Source: Mycolicibacter terrae
Lineage (GTDB): Bacteria > Actinomycetota > Actinomycetes > Mycobacteriales > Mycobacteriaceae
Direction: 5' to 3'
DNA: 64,000 bases
Assembly: GCF_010727125.1 (NCBI RefSeq)
Contig: NZ_AP022564.1
Coordinates: 2,108,001 to 2,172,000, forward strand
Part shown: in pieces, positions 53,148-61,514 of the stretch
How positions within the stretch are numbered: the stretch's first letter is position 1
Layout: every line of letters begins with the position of its first letter
The notes under the pieces: generated by a model
Told to the model about the DNA's origin: nothing
The model's database searches: none
Seen by the model: the letters and a program-made list of their open reading frames with translations, nothing else
Program-made: the position numbers and the translations under genes

Positions 53148-53603
53148 ATGGCTATCACGATCACCACTCGGGGCACGGCGCGGATCGGTCAGCAGGGCAA
53201 CCCCACCGAGTGCGGTGGCGCGCAGATCCGGGCGCACTACCGTCACCTCGCGACGGTGATCACGATCCGCGGCCGGATCGATTCCTCCAACGTGGACCAG
53301 CTCAGCGAGCAGGCCCGGCGCTTCGTACTCGCGAAGGAGCCGCTGCTGCTCGACTTGAGCGGGGTCACCTCGTTCGCCGCCGCCGGCATCTGGCTGCTCT
53401 GCGTCCTCGACGGTGACTGCCGCGCCGCGGGCGTGGACTGGACGCTCATCGAGGGCCCGGCGGTCAGCGAACTGCTCGGCGACTTCGACGAGGACGCCAT
53501 GTTCCCGACGGCGCGCTCGGTGGAGCAGGCACTGCACGCGCTCGCCGACGGCAACGACCAGCGTCGTCAGGCCTTGCTGCCGCTCTTCGAGAAGTCGGCC
53601 TAG
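53148..53603 (+). CDS. STAS-domain anti-sigma-factor-antagonist-like protein
   Basis: A 151-residue protein with a STAS domain: ATVITIRGRIDSSNVDQLSEQ, EPLLLDLSGVTSFAAAGIWLL with Ser at the phosphorylation position (TSF), then a C-terminal helix. No anti-sigma gene is adjacent. From memory Rv1904 is a similar STAS protein beside cinA and DUF2834 genes in M. tuberculosis, and the same gene types lie in this window. ATG 53148 is chosen because the family N-terminus begins there. Confidence 0.83.
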   Translation: MAITITTRGTARIGQQGNPTECGGAQIRAHYRHLATVITIRGRIDSSNVDQLSEQARRFVLAKEPLLLDLSGVTSFAAAGIWLLCVLDGDCRAAGVDWTLIEGPAVSELLGDFDEDAMFPTARSVEQALHALADGNDQRRQALLPLFEKSA

Positions 53604-53686
53604 CGATAGACCCGAAGCACCCGGGCGCCGCTGCGGCGCTGCGCTGGTGGCCGCCGGTCGGACTGCTGGCGACGCTGGCCCTGGGT

Positions 53687-54184
53687 TTGGCGGTGGGCCG
53701 CGGCTCGACAACTCTCGACAGCTGGTTCGGCCACCGCATCCGTGAGGTCGTCGGCGGACAGCCACGGTGGCTGTTGACCTTCACCAGCGGCTGGCTGGTG
53801 CTCGCCGTGCTGGCGGGCTCTCTGACGCTCACCCTGCTCAGGCGGCAGTGGGCGCTGACGGCTGCGGTGCTGGTCTGCCCGTTCGCCGTCACCGCGGTCG
53901 CCCAGGCCCTCAAGCACCTCTTCGACCGCCGCAACGGCCCGTACCTGGAATATCCCAGCGGGCACACTGCGCTACTGGTCGCGGTGCTGGGCATGATGGT
54001 CGTGGTGGCCCGCGGTCGCCGGACGGCCCGGCTCTGGGCGCTGGTCCTGGCCACGGCGCTGAGCCTGCTGGGCATGCTCGGATTGGTGGCCTGCGGTTAT
54101 CACTTTTTCACCGACACCCTCGGCGCCGCGATGCTCGCCACCGCGCTGGTGTGCGCAGCGGCTCGATTAACGTCTGCGCTGTGA
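53687..54184 (+). CDS. PAP2 superfamily membrane phosphatase
   Basis: A membrane phosphatase of the PAP2/BcrC type. Three consensus blocks are visible: KHLFDRRNGP (KxxxxxxRP-like), PSGHTALLVAVLG (PSGH) and GYHFFTDTLGA (H-x-x-D with variant SRxxxxxHxxxD). TM helices occur before, between and after them. The start is uncertain: the frame remains open upstream through the end of the STAS gene without ATG/GTG, and a probable first TM helix (WWPPVGLLATLALGLAV) is encoded at 53645-53695, so TTG 53687 is probably too short. Its stop overlaps the YaaA start (GTGA). Confidence 0.72.
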   Translation: MAVGRGSTTLDSWFGHRIREVVGGQPRWLLTFTSGWLVLAVLAGSLTLTLLRRQWALTAAVLVCPFAVTAVAQALKHLFDRRNGPYLEYPSGHTALLVAVLGMMVVVARGRRTARLWALVLATALSLLGMLGLVACGYHFFTDTLGAAMLATALVCAAARLTSAL

Positions 54185-54930
54185 TCGTGCTGCTACCGCC
54201 CTCAGAGACCAAGCGGGCCGGCGGCGACGGGCAGCCGCTGCGCCTCGAGGCACTGGGGTCCCCGCAGCTCACCGAGCTGCGGGCCGCGCTCGTCGACGAG
54301 CTGGTCGCCCTGGCCGCCGATCGCCAAGCCAGCCGGCGCGCGCTGGCGCTCTCGGCCACCCAGGACGCCGAGATCGAGCGCAATGCGACGTTGCGCGCGG
54401 CGCCGACAGCCCCGGCGATCAACCGCTATACCGGCGTGCTGTACGAGGCGCTGGACGTCGCCTCGCTGCGCGGCGCGGCGGCGGCCCGGGCCGCGGCGCG
54501 CCTGGCGGTCGGTTCGGCGCTGTTCGGGCTGCTGCGGGCCACGGATCCGGTGCCGGCCTACCGGCTGTCGGCGAGCTCGAAGCTGCCCGGCCGGCCCGGC
54601 CTGGCCCAACGCTGGCGGCCGGTGCTGGAGCCGGTGCTGGCCGAGATCGCCACCGCCGAACTGATCGTCGACCTGCGGTCCGGCTCATATGCGGCACTGG
54701 CCAAGATCCCCGGCGCTGTCCGCGTCGATGTGGCCGCCGAACACACCGATGGCCGGCGGGTGAGCGTCAGTCACTTCAACAAGGCACACAAGGGCAGACT
54801 GGCCCGGGCGCTGGCGACCACCAGGTCCGAGCCCGACGACGCCGCGGCCGTGGCGATGATCGCGCGCCGGGCCGGGATGCGGGTGGAACGCGACGGCCAC
54901 CGGCTGACCGTCGTGGTACCGGCGACATGA
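54181..54930 (+). CDS. YaaA family peroxide-stress protein
   Basis: A 249-residue YaaA/DUF328 protein. It begins VIVLLPPSETKRAGG, has INRYTGVLYEALD, SALFGLLRATDPVPAYRLS and VSHFNKAHKGRLARAL, which are the conserved helical/nucleic-acid-binding segments of YaaA. YaaA limits iron-driven oxidative damage in E. coli. GTG 54181 overlaps the PAP2 stop (GTGA), and its own stop overlaps the next gene (ATGA), so three genes are translationally linked. Confidence 0.9.
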   Translation: MIVLLPPSETKRAGGDGQPLRLEALGSPQLTELRAALVDELVALAADRQASRRALALSATQDAEIERNATLRAAPTAPAINRYTGVLYEALDVASLRGAAAARAAARLAVGSALFGLLRATDPVPAYRLSASSKLPGRPGLAQRWRPVLEPVLAEIATAELIVDLRSGSYAALAKIPGAVRVDVAAEHTDGRRVSVSHFNKAHKGRLARALATTRSEPDDAAAVAMIARRAGMRVERDGHRLTVVVPAT

Positions 54931-55577
54931 TCAGGATGTCGGCGGTGTTGCCGCTGCTGTTGGTCGCCCTGACCGGTGGGATCGGTGTGGCGTGGGCCGC
55001 CCCGCCTCCGGTCTCCCCTCCGGCCCGGGAGGCCGGTTTCATCGACGTCCGTAGCGCGGTCCCGGACGCGATCATCGATCTGCGGTATGCCACGGCGAAC
55101 AACTTCACCGGCGTGCAGCTGTATCCGGCTGATGCCCGGTGTCTGGTGCACGAGTCACTGGCCCCCGGGTTGACGGCGGCAGCCGATGCGCTGCGCGCTC
55201 GCGGCCGAACGCTGGTGTTCTGGGACTGCTACCGGCCGCACGACGTGCAGGTGCGGATGTTCGAGGTGGTGCCGAATCCGAACTGGGTGGCCCGGCCGGG
55301 TCCGCTGGCCCGCAGCCATGAGACCGGGCGGTCGGTCGATGTGACGACCGCCGATCCGCAGCGGCGTCCGGTCGAGATGGGCACCGACTTCGATGATTTC
55401 TCGCCACGCGCCGCGGCGTTCGCAGCCGGGCTCAGCGCACGGGCCGCGGCCGAACGCGCCACCCTGCGTGAGGCGATGAGCGCCGGTGGCCTCGCCGTCT
55501 ACTCCGCGGAGTGGTGGCACTTCGACGGACCGGGTGCCGGCGTGGGCAGGCCCATCCTCGACGTCCCGGTCAATTAG
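54927..55577 (+). CDS. Exported D-Ala-D-Ala dipeptidase, VanX family
   Basis: A 216-residue secreted zinc peptidase: signal peptide [20 protein letters not shown], then [27 protein letters not shown] (SxHxxGxAxD) and [10 protein letters not shown] (E-WWH), giving two His, Asp and the catalytic Glu. VanX enzymes split D-Ala-D-Ala; in mycobacteria secreted VanX-like proteins trim or recycle cell-wall peptides. ATG 54927 overlaps the YaaA stop. Its stop overlaps that of the convergent thiamine-binding-like gene by 8 bp. Confidence 0.9.
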   Translation: MIRMSAVLPLLLVALTGGIGVAWAAPPPVSPPAREAGFIDVRSAVPDAIIDLRYATANNFTGVQLYPADARCLVHESLAPGLTAAADALRARGRTLVFWDCYRPHDVQVRMFEVVPNPNWVARPGPLARSHETGRSVDVTTADPQRRPVEMGTDFDDFSPRAAAFAAGLSARAAAERATLREAMSAGGLAVYSAEWWHFDGPGAGVGRPILDVPVN

Positions 55578-55884
55578 GTGGTGGCGCCGCCAGGTGCCGC
55601 TCCACCGACTCCACCTTGGTGGTCATCGCGTCGACCGCGCCGGTGCGCCAGTCGGCCTTGATCACGGTGCTTACTCGTGGTGACCGGGCCGCCACCGCTT
55701 CCACCGCCCGCTGCACGACTGCCATCGCCTCGGCCCAGCTGTCGCTTTCGATCACGGTGAACATCGAATCGGTGCGATTCGGCAGGCCCGACTCGCGCAC
55801 CACCCGCACCGCTTCCGCCACGATCTCACCGACTCCCTCGCCCACCCCGAGGGGCGTGACCGAGAACGCAACCAGCACCGACAC
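55570..55884 (-). CDS. MTH1187/YqgV-like thiamine-binding family protein
   Basis: A 104-residue protein of the thiamine-binding/YqgV type, a small alpha-beta fold: [55 protein letters not shown] and the C-terminal [15 protein letters not shown]. The frame is open upstream, but the family start is at GTG 55884, behind AAGGGTGG. It is divergent from dtd (53 bp). Rv1898 next to dtd in M. tuberculosis is the likely homologue, from memory. Confidence 0.85.
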   Translation of the reverse strand: MSVLVAFSVTPLGVGEGVGEIVAEAVRVVRESGLPNRTDSMFTVIESDSWAEAMAVVQRAVEAVAARSPRVSTVIKADWRTGAVDAMTTKVESVERHLAAPPPN

Positions 55885-55923
55885 CTGACCCACCCTTCCC
55901 GGAGTCCCCCGTGCGAGCGTACC

Positions 55924-55929
55924 TACCAT
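55924..55929 (+). promoter_or_regulatory. Leaderless -10 (TACCAT) of dtd
   Basis: TACCAT, 7 nt, ATG 55937; no Shine-Dalgarno sequence. Confidence 0.45.
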
Positions 55930-55936
55930 CGAGCCC

Positions 55937-56368
55937 ATGCGGGTTCTGGTGCAACGCGTCTCGTCGGCCCGGGTCTCGGTCGACGGCGACACGGTCGGCG
56001 CAATCACCCCGGAAGGACAGGGGTTGGTGGCGCTGGTCGGGGTCACCCACGACGATGACGTGAACACGGCCCGGCGGCTCGCCGACAAGCTCTGGCGGTT
56101 GCGCATTCTCGACGACCAACGATCGGCGTCGGATGTCGGCGCACCGATCCTGGTGGTCAGCCAGTTCACGCTCTACGCCGACACCGCCAAGGGGCGACGC
56201 CCGTCCTGGAACGCCGCCGCACCGGGGACGGTCGCGCAGCCGCTGGTGACCGAGTTCGCCGAGGCGCTGCGGCGGCTGGGCGCGCAGGTGGCAACCGGCC
56301 GATTCGGGGCGCACATGCAGGTGGAGCTGGTCAACGACGGCCCGGTGACCGTGTTGCTCGAGCTCTGA
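55937..56368 (+). CDS. dtd: D-aminoacyl-tRNA deacylase
   Basis: A 143-residue protein with the Dtd signatures [34 protein letters not shown] (SQxTL) and [13 protein letters not shown] (NxGP). It removes D-amino acids mis-attached to tRNA. The start is fixed by homology and by TACCAT seven bases ahead. Length matches the family. Confidence 0.96.
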   Translation: MRVLVQRVSSARVSVDGDTVGAITPEGQGLVALVGVTHDDDVNTARRLADKLWRLRILDDQRSASDVGAPILVVSQFTLYADTAKGRRPSWNAAAPGTVAQPLVTEFAEALRRLGAQVATGRFGAHMQVELVNDGPVTVLLEL

Positions 56369-56401
56369 GCCGAAACCGCGGTGCGCGCCGCGGCACGCCG
56401 T

Positions 56402-56407
56402 TAGCGT
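56402..56407 (+). promoter_or_regulatory. Leaderless -10 (TAGCGT) of the DUF2834-type gene
   Basis: TAGCGT, 6 nt, ATG 56414. Confidence 0.4.
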
Positions 56408-56413
56408 TGACGG

Positions 56414-56839
56414 ATGGACACAGCCGTCAAGATCCGCTGCAGCGTCTACGCCGCGATCGCCGCAGTCGCTTTCGTGGCCACCTGGAGTCAGAATTTGGCC
56501 TACCAGGTCACCGCTCTGGACTTCTTCAGCAGCTTCTGGCGCGAGACTCGGCTGACCCCGGCATCCCGGTCGGTCACGATCGACATCCTGATGTTCGGGC
56601 TCGCCGCGGCGGTGCTGATGGTGTCCGAGGCGCGCAAGCATGGCGTACGACTGGTGTGGGCCTACATCGTGGGCGGCTTGTTCGTCGGGATCAGTGTGAC
56701 GTTTCCACTGTTTCTGATCGCCCGTCAGCTTCGGCTGAATTCCAGCGAAACGCCGAAGCTTCCGGCGAAGGACATCGTGTTGCTGACGGTGGTTGCGGTG
56801 ACGGTGCTGATCGCGGTGGTCTGGATCGGGGCGGGCTAG
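56414..56839 (+). CDS. DUF2834-like membrane protein
   Basis: A 141-residue protein with four hydrophobic helices (VYAAIAAVAFVATWSQNL, VTIDILMFGLAAAVLMVSEA, LVWAYIVGGLFVGISVTFPLFLIA, IVLLTVVAVTVLIAVVWI). SVTFPLFLIARQ is typical of DUF2834 proteins, of unknown function. Rv1903 next to a STAS gene is similar from memory. It converges on the lipase-maturation-factor-like gene with a 4-bp stop overlap. Confidence 0.8.
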   Translation: MDTAVKIRCSVYAAIAAVAFVATWSQNLAYQVTALDFFSSFWRETRLTPASRSVTIDILMFGLAAAVLMVSEARKHGVRLVWAYIVGGLFVGISVTFPLFLIARQLRLNSSETPKLPAKDIVLLTVVAVTVLIAVVWIGAG

Positions 56840-58278
56840 TCGATGCTTGCCGACCTCGGCGGTAAGTAGACACCCACCAGGCTGCGATGCCACCACGCCC
56901 GATCTCGCCGAAGCTCGGCCGCGGTGGTGAAGCGGTAATCGTAGAGCAACGCCCGCACGAACTGCGGCGGATCGTCGGGAAAAGGGTTGTGGCGCAATAG
57001 CCGCAGCGTATCGCGGTCATTGCGCAGCAGGCGTTGCAACAGTGCATCACGCCACGGTTGCGCGTAGGCCGGTGACAGCGCAGCGAACCACATCAACCAG
57101 TCCAGTCGCAGATGGTACGGCGCCCATTGCCTTGGAAGCCGGTCCAGCGCACCGGGCTTGCCCTTGAACTCGTATTCGCGCCAGACCGTCCGCTCGGTGA
57201 GCTCGGCTTCGGCGGTCCCCTCGATCACCACTTCTCGGCGCGAGCGCCCCACCGTTCCGAACGCCCCGTAGGTGTTGACCAGATGAAAGGGGTTGAACGA
57301 GGCGTTCATTCGCTGATTGCGCGATGCCAGATTGCGCACCGGCCAGTAGCTCAGGACCACCACTAACACCGCGAAGGTGATCACCACTGCGGTGAACCAC
57401 GCCGGGGGCCCGGGCATCGCCGGGGCTGGCAATCCCGGAAGCAGCCCGGTGAACCAAGACTGGTCGAGCGCGCCGGCGGCCAGCACGATCGTCACCCAGT
57501 TCAGCCAGGCGAAGTTGCCCGAGGCCACCAGCCACAGCTGGGTGACGATGATGATCACCGCCGCCACCCCGGCGATCGGCTGCGGCCCGAACAACCCGAA
57601 CGGCACCACAAGCTGGGCGATGTGGTTGCCGGCGGCTTCGATCCGGTGCAGCGGTTTGGGCAGGTGGTGGAAGAACCAGCTCAGCGGTCCCGGCATCGGC
57701 TGGGTCTCGTGGTGGTAGTACAGGCAGGTCAGGTCGCGCCAACAGGAATCGCCGCGCAGCTTGATCAGGCCGGCCCCGAACTCGATCCGGAACAGCAACC
57801 ACCGGGCCAGCCACATCACCAGCACCGGCGGCGCGACGCGGTCGTTGCCCAGGAACACCACCAGCATCCCGCTCTCCAGCAGGATCGATTCCCAGCCGAA
57901 CGAGTACCACGTCTGGCCGACGTTGACGATCGACAAATACATCGCCCACAGCAGCAGCCAGATCGCCATCATTGCCCACAGCGGCACCAGTTCGCCGGCG
58001 CCCGCCACCAGCGCGGCCGCCGACGCCGCACCCAGCCAGCAGATGCCGGCGAAGAACCGATCCGAGTAGTACAGATGAAAGATGCTGGGGGTCACCCGGA
58101 ATGGCCGTCGACGCAGATACCGCGGCACCGGCAGCATGCCGTGTTCACCGATCAGTGCACGGAACTGCCGAGCGGCGGCGACGAAGGCGATGACGTAAAT
58201 GGCGGCGATGCCGCGTTCCAGCACCAACCGGCCCAGCCAGTAACCGGATTCGCCAGACCACGCCCACTGTGTGTTCAC
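56836..58278 (-). CDS. Lipase maturation factor-like membrane protein
   Basis: A 480-residue multi-pass protein of the lipase maturation factor (LMF) type: YWLGRLVLERGIAAIYVIAF, FGWESILLESGMLVVFLGND, RIEFGAGLIKLRGDSCWRDLTCLYYHHETQPMPGPLSWFF (a long LMF signature) and FNPFHLVNTYGAFGTVGRSR. In animals LMF1 folds lipases in the ER; the bacterial role is unknown. GTG 58278 has GAGGAG upstream at 8 nt. It is 48 bp downstream of cinA on the same strand. Confidence 0.87.
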   Translation of the reverse strand: MNTQWAWSGESGYWLGRLVLERGIAAIYVIAFVAAARQFRALIGEHGMLPVPRYLRRRPFRVTPSIFHLYYSDRFFAGICWLGAASAAALVAGAGELVPLWAMMAIWLLLWAMYLSIVNVGQTWYSFGWESILLESGMLVVFLGNDRVAPPVLVMWLARWLLFRIEFGAGLIKLRGDSCWRDLTCLYYHHETQPMPGPLSWFFHHLPKPLHRIEAAGNHIAQLVVPFGLFGPQPIAGVAAVIIIVTQLWLVASGNFAWLNWVTIVLAAGALDQSWFTGLLPGLPAPAMPGPPAWFTAVVITFAVLVVVLSYWPVRNLASRNQRMNASFNPFHLVNTYGAFGTVGRSRREVVIEGTAEAELTERTVWREYEFKGKPGALDRLPRQWAPYHLRLDWLMWFAALSPAYAQPWRDALLQRLLRNDRDTLRLLRHNPFPDDPPQFVRALLYDYRFTTAAELRRDRAWWHRSLVGVYLPPRSASID

Positions 58279-58326
58279 GCCCGCAACTCCTCGGTGAGAT
58301 GTTCATACCACCGGTTGCGGTCGTAA

Positions 58327-59601
58327 TCAGGCGGTTGACAAGGCGCGGTGCAGCAGATGCATGGCCACCGTCGTCGACCGTTCCCGGACGTCGGCCCGCT
58401 CCCCCGGCAGCCGAGTGGTCCGGGTGAGTAACCGGCCGTCCCCGAGCGCCACACAGAAGCACACCGTGCCCACCGGCTTGTCCGGCGTTCCGCCACCGGG
58501 CCCGGCGATTCCGGTGATGGCCACCGCCGTATCGGCCGCAAATCGGAGCAGCGCGCCGGCGGCCATCGCCTCGGCCACCGGCTCGGACACCGCGCCGTGC
58601 TCGGCGATCAGCGCCCCGTCGACGCCGAGCAGATCCACCTTCGCGTCGTTGGAGTAGGACACCACCCCGCCGGCGAGGTAATCCGAGGCCCCGGGCGGGT
58701 CGGCAAGTCTTCCCGCCAACAGCCCCGCGGTACAGGATTCCGCGGTCGCGATCCGGCGGCCGGCCAGCAGCCTTGCCACCAGATCGTCGATACGCGAACC
58801 GTCTTCGGAGAAGATCGCCCGGGCGTGGCGCTCGCGCAGCAACTCGAGCAGTCGGCCGTAGGCCGCGGCGGCGTCGGGTTCGTAGCGGGTGACGATCTCG
58901 AGCTCGCCGCGGCGCAGACAGGTGGTGATCTCCAGTCGCAGGAAGTCGGGGATGACCTCCTGCGCGTGTCGCAGCGTGTCGGCCAGGCCGGACTCGGGCA
59001 ACCCGAACATCCGCACGGTCTGCTGTTCGTAGTGGGTGCGGCCGGCGATCGCCTGCTGCACCTCGGTGGTGGCTATCGCCTTGTACCACATCGGTTGCAA
59101 CTCGCGTGGCGGACCGGGCAGCACCACCACCGTCGGAGCGCCGGGGACCACCACACCCGGTGCGGTGCCCACCGGATCGAGAACGGCCGCGCCGGCCGGG
59201 ACCATCGCCTGCTTGCGGTTGGCCGCCCGGACCGTCGCGAAGTCCGGGGCCCCCGGTCCGGTGAAGCGCGCCATCATCGGCCTGATGATCTCGGCGATCC
59301 GTTCTTCCAGCGCGGTATCGAGCACCACATCGCGCCCGCAGAACCGGGCCACGGTGTCGACCGTCAGGTCATCAGCTGTCGGTCCCAGACCGCCACTGGT
59401 GATGATCAGGTCGACACCCTCGCCGGCCAGGAACCGCAGTTGGGCCTCGATGTCGCGCGGCCGATCACCGCAGATCGTGATGTGCGCCAACTCGACTCCC
59501 AGTTCGAGGAGCCGGTCGGCCAGCCAGGGGCCATTGCGATCGGCGATCCGTCCGGTGAGTACCTCGGTACCGGTGACCACGATTCCTGCACGTGCGCTCA
59601 C
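58327..59601 (-). CDS. cinA: CinA family protein
   Basis: A 424-residue two-domain CinA: N-terminal molybdopterin-binding-like (COG1058) domain ([44 protein letters not shown]) and C-terminal NMN-amidohydrolase/PncC domain ([40 protein letters not shown]). The enzyme deamidates nicotinamide mononucleotide and in mycobacteria is linked to NAD-drug adduct cleavage. GTG 59601 is preceded by TAACCT at 7 nt, a leaderless start. It is followed by the LMF gene. Confidence 0.95.
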   Translation of the reverse strand: MSARAGIVVTGTEVLTGRIADRNGPWLADRLLELGVELAHITICGDRPRDIEAQLRFLAGEGVDLIITSGGLGPTADDLTVDTVARFCGRDVVLDTALEERIAEIIRPMMARFTGPGAPDFATVRAANRKQAMVPAGAAVLDPVGTAPGVVVPGAPTVVVLPGPPRELQPMWYKAIATTEVQQAIAGRTHYEQQTVRMFGLPESGLADTLRHAQEVIPDFLRLEITTCLRRGELEIVTRYEPDAAAAYGRLLELLRERHARAIFSEDGSRIDDLVARLLAGRRIATAESCTAGLLAGRLADPPGASDYLAGGVVSYSNDAKVDLLGVDGALIAEHGAVSEPVAEAMAAGALLRFAADTAVAITGIAGPGGGTPDKPVGTVCFCVALGDGRLLTRTTRLPGERADVRERSTTVAMHLLHRALSTA

Positions 59602-59608
59602 CGGTCCG

Positions 59609-59614
59609 AGGTTA
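59609..59614 (-). promoter_or_regulatory. Leaderless -10 (TAACCT) of cinA
   Basis: TAACCT on the minus strand, 7 nt, GTG 59601. Confidence 0.45.
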
Positions 59615-59625
59615 CGCAGTCACCG

Positions 59626-60102
59626 TCAGGGCAGGCCGGGAATGAGCATGACCTCCATCGGAGCCACCGGAGCCGACGGCGCGAACACACTGGGGACCGC
59701 CGCGGTCGGTGCTGGTGTCGGGGGACCGAAGTTGGGCATCGGGAACGGCAGCACCGATGTCAGATTGGCCGGAAAGCCGGACAGTCCGGGCAGGCCGGTG
59801 GCTTGGGTGGTGGGCGTCATGGCGCTCGAGGTCGGCGGAACGTTGAAGGTGGCAGTGGCGAGAGGCGACTGCGCCGGTGCCGCCGGTGCCATCGAGGTTC
59901 CGCTCAGCGCCGATGTGGTGGTCTGCAGTAACTGCTGCGGGATGGTGGTCGAGGACGCCACCACCTGCTCGACGACCCCGGGCAGCCCCGGGTTGATCGG
60001 CACCGCGTCCGCGCCTGCGGTCGCGCTGGAAGCGAGTGCCGACAGGAACAATCCCGCTGCGGCGCCGGCCGCGACGGTGAGGCAATTTCGAATTCGTGAC
60101 AT
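59626..60102 (-). CDS. Secreted Pro/Ala/Thr-rich protein of unknown function
   Basis: A 158-residue exported protein: signal peptide LTVAAGAAAGLFLSALASSATAGA, then low-complexity Pro/Thr/Ala sequence without cysteine (PGLPGVVEQVVASSTTIPQQ... and PTSSAMTPTTQATGLPGLSGFP). GGGGAAGAA precedes ATG 60102. I do not recognise a family; the composition suggests an unstructured or glycosylated cell-wall protein. It lies upstream of cinA on the same strand. Confidence 0.68.
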   Translation of the reverse strand: MSRIRNCLTVAAGAAAGLFLSALASSATAGADAVPINPGLPGVVEQVVASSTTIPQQLLQTTTSALSGTSMAPAAPAQSPLATATFNVPPTSSAMTPTTQATGLPGLSGFPANLTSVLPFPMPNFGPPTPAPTAAVPSVFAPSAPVAPMEVMLIPGLP

Positions 60103-60230
60103 GGCTTCTTCCCCATCCCGATAACAACAAGGTCGAAACCGAAGCTATCCGTGTGAAAGAAGTTGCCCGTGTGACACGAGGGGGGGTTATCCAACCGTTG
60201 CGAACCGGAGGCGTCGCGGTTATCGGGCCC

Positions 60231-60476
60231 TTACCGGGCCAGCCAGCTCTGCACCTTCGCGAGTTCGGTCGTGTAGGCGAACAGGACCGAGTCCTCATAG
60301 AGCGCCCCGCCGTTGATGGTTCCGCTGTCGCGCCACACGGCGTGGACGTGGATGATCCCGCGGCGGTAGATGTCGATGCGCTCCCGCCGGGTGCGCTGCC
60401 AGCCCAGTTGCTCGGCCTGCTCGGCCAGTGCTTGCCGCACGTCGGTCGCGGTGGTCTCACTGGTCTTGGTGCTCAT
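60231..60476 (-). CDS. Small conserved protein of unknown function (81 aa)
   Basis: An 81-residue soluble protein, Thr-rich at the N-terminus, then VRQALAEQAEQLGWQRTRR and the strands ERIDIYRRGIIHVHAVW and ALYEDSVLFAYTTE ending AKVQSWLAR. GAGGGG precedes ATG 60476 at 8 nt. The pattern suggests one helix plus a small beta sheet. No family is recognised. The frame extends far upstream but has no support there. Confidence 0.65.
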   Translation of the reverse strand: MSTKTSETTATDVRQALAEQAEQLGWQRTRRERIDIYRRGIIHVHAVWRDSGTINGGALYEDSVLFAYTTELAKVQSWLAR

Positions 60477-60577
60477 TGCGCCGGCCCCTCTTTTGGCATA
60501 GGCCAAATACGCTATCAGCTGCCGATTCCGTGTCCGTTCTTGCGGCGCGTGGTCACCTCGGCCGGCCGTGGCGGACG

Positions 60578-60583
60578 TAACAT
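60578..60583 (+). promoter_or_regulatory. Leaderless -10 (TAACAT) of the HAD phosphatase gene
   Basis: TAACAT, 8 nt, ATG 60592. Confidence 0.4.
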
Positions 60584-60591
60584 CGACGCCG

Positions 60592-61383
60592 ATGACCGCA
60601 TCACCGAGCGATCTGATCGCCGAGATCGGCCGGACTGAACCAGGAGCCCGGGTCGGAGCATTCTTCGATCTGGACGGCACCCTGGTGTCCGGGTTCACCG
60701 CCACCGCACATGCCGGCGACCGGATCCGCCGGCGTCAGGCCCGGGCCGGCGAGGTGCTCGGTGTCGTCGAGGCGGCCGTGCGATATCGCTTGGGCCGGAT
60801 GCAATTCGAGCGGCTGTTGGTGCGGGCGGCGGGCTACCTGCGCGGCGAGTCGATCACCGACCTCGACGACGTCGGCGAGCGACTCTTCGCGGAGCACATC
60901 ACCAGTCGGGTCTACCCGCACATGCAGGAGGTCGTGCGGGCACATCAGCAGCAAGGCCACACCGTGGTCTTGAGCTCCTCGGCGCTGACCATCCACGCCG
61001 AGCCGGTCGCCCACTACCTGGGTATCGAGCAGGTGCTGTGCAATCGTTTCGAACTCGACGAGCGGGGCGTCCTGACCGGAGGCATCGTCAAGCCGGTGGT
61101 GTGGGGATCCCAGAAGGCGACCGCGGTGCAGCGGTTCTGCGCGGACAACTGCGTCGACCTGTCGCAGAGCTTCTTCTACGCCGACGGCGACGAGGACGCC
61201 GCCCTGATGTCGCTGGTGGGCCGGCCCCGGCCGGTTAATCCGCGCCCGGGGCTGGCCGCGCTGGCGGTCGAGCACGGCTGGCCGGTGCTGCGGGTCACCG
61301 GTTCCAGCCGCGCGAGCGGCCGCTCGCTGCGTCGCGCCGCTGGTTTCGGGGTGGCCGTATTGCGCGCCTTCGCGGCCCACTGA
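60592..61383 (+). CDS. HAD-IB family phosphatase (SerB-like)
   Basis: A 263-residue HAD-superfamily phosphatase: motif I FFDLDGTLVSG (DxDGT), motif II VVLSSSALTI (S), motif III K in WGSQKATAVQ and motif IV YADGDEDAALM (D..D). The helical cap and order resemble the HAD-IB phosphoserine-phosphatase-like proteins and the HAD half of mycobacterial PlsC-type acyltransferases, but no acyltransferase domain follows. ATG 60592 is chosen with TAACAT eight bases ahead. Confidence 0.88.
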   Translation: MTASPSDLIAEIGRTEPGARVGAFFDLDGTLVSGFTATAHAGDRIRRRQARAGEVLGVVEAAVRYRLGRMQFERLLVRAAGYLRGESITDLDDVGERLFAEHITSRVYPHMQEVVRAHQQQGHTVVLSSSALTIHAEPVAHYLGIEQVLCNRFELDERGVLTGGIVKPVVWGSQKATAVQRFCADNCVDLSQSFFYADGDEDAALMSLVGRPRPVNPRPGLAALAVEHGWPVLRVTGSSRASGRSLRRAAGFGVAVLRAFAAH

Positions 61384-61468
61384 GCCGCCACACGATTGGC
61401 GGTAGTGTTGCCTACATGAGGCCCACCGGTGGCCGACTGGCCTCGCCGAGCCGAGTCTGGTACTAAAT

Positions 61469-61482
61469 TAGAACACGTTTCA
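61469..61482. promoter_or_regulatory. KstR-type operator
   Basis: TAGAACACGTTTCA fits TnnAACnnGTTnnA perfectly and lies 32 bp before ATG 61515. KstR is the TetR repressor of cholesterol-catabolism genes in mycobacteria and rhodococci. Confidence 0.7.
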
Positions 61483-61514
61483 CTTCAATCCCGCCGCCCT
61501 TGAAGGAGTAGGTC

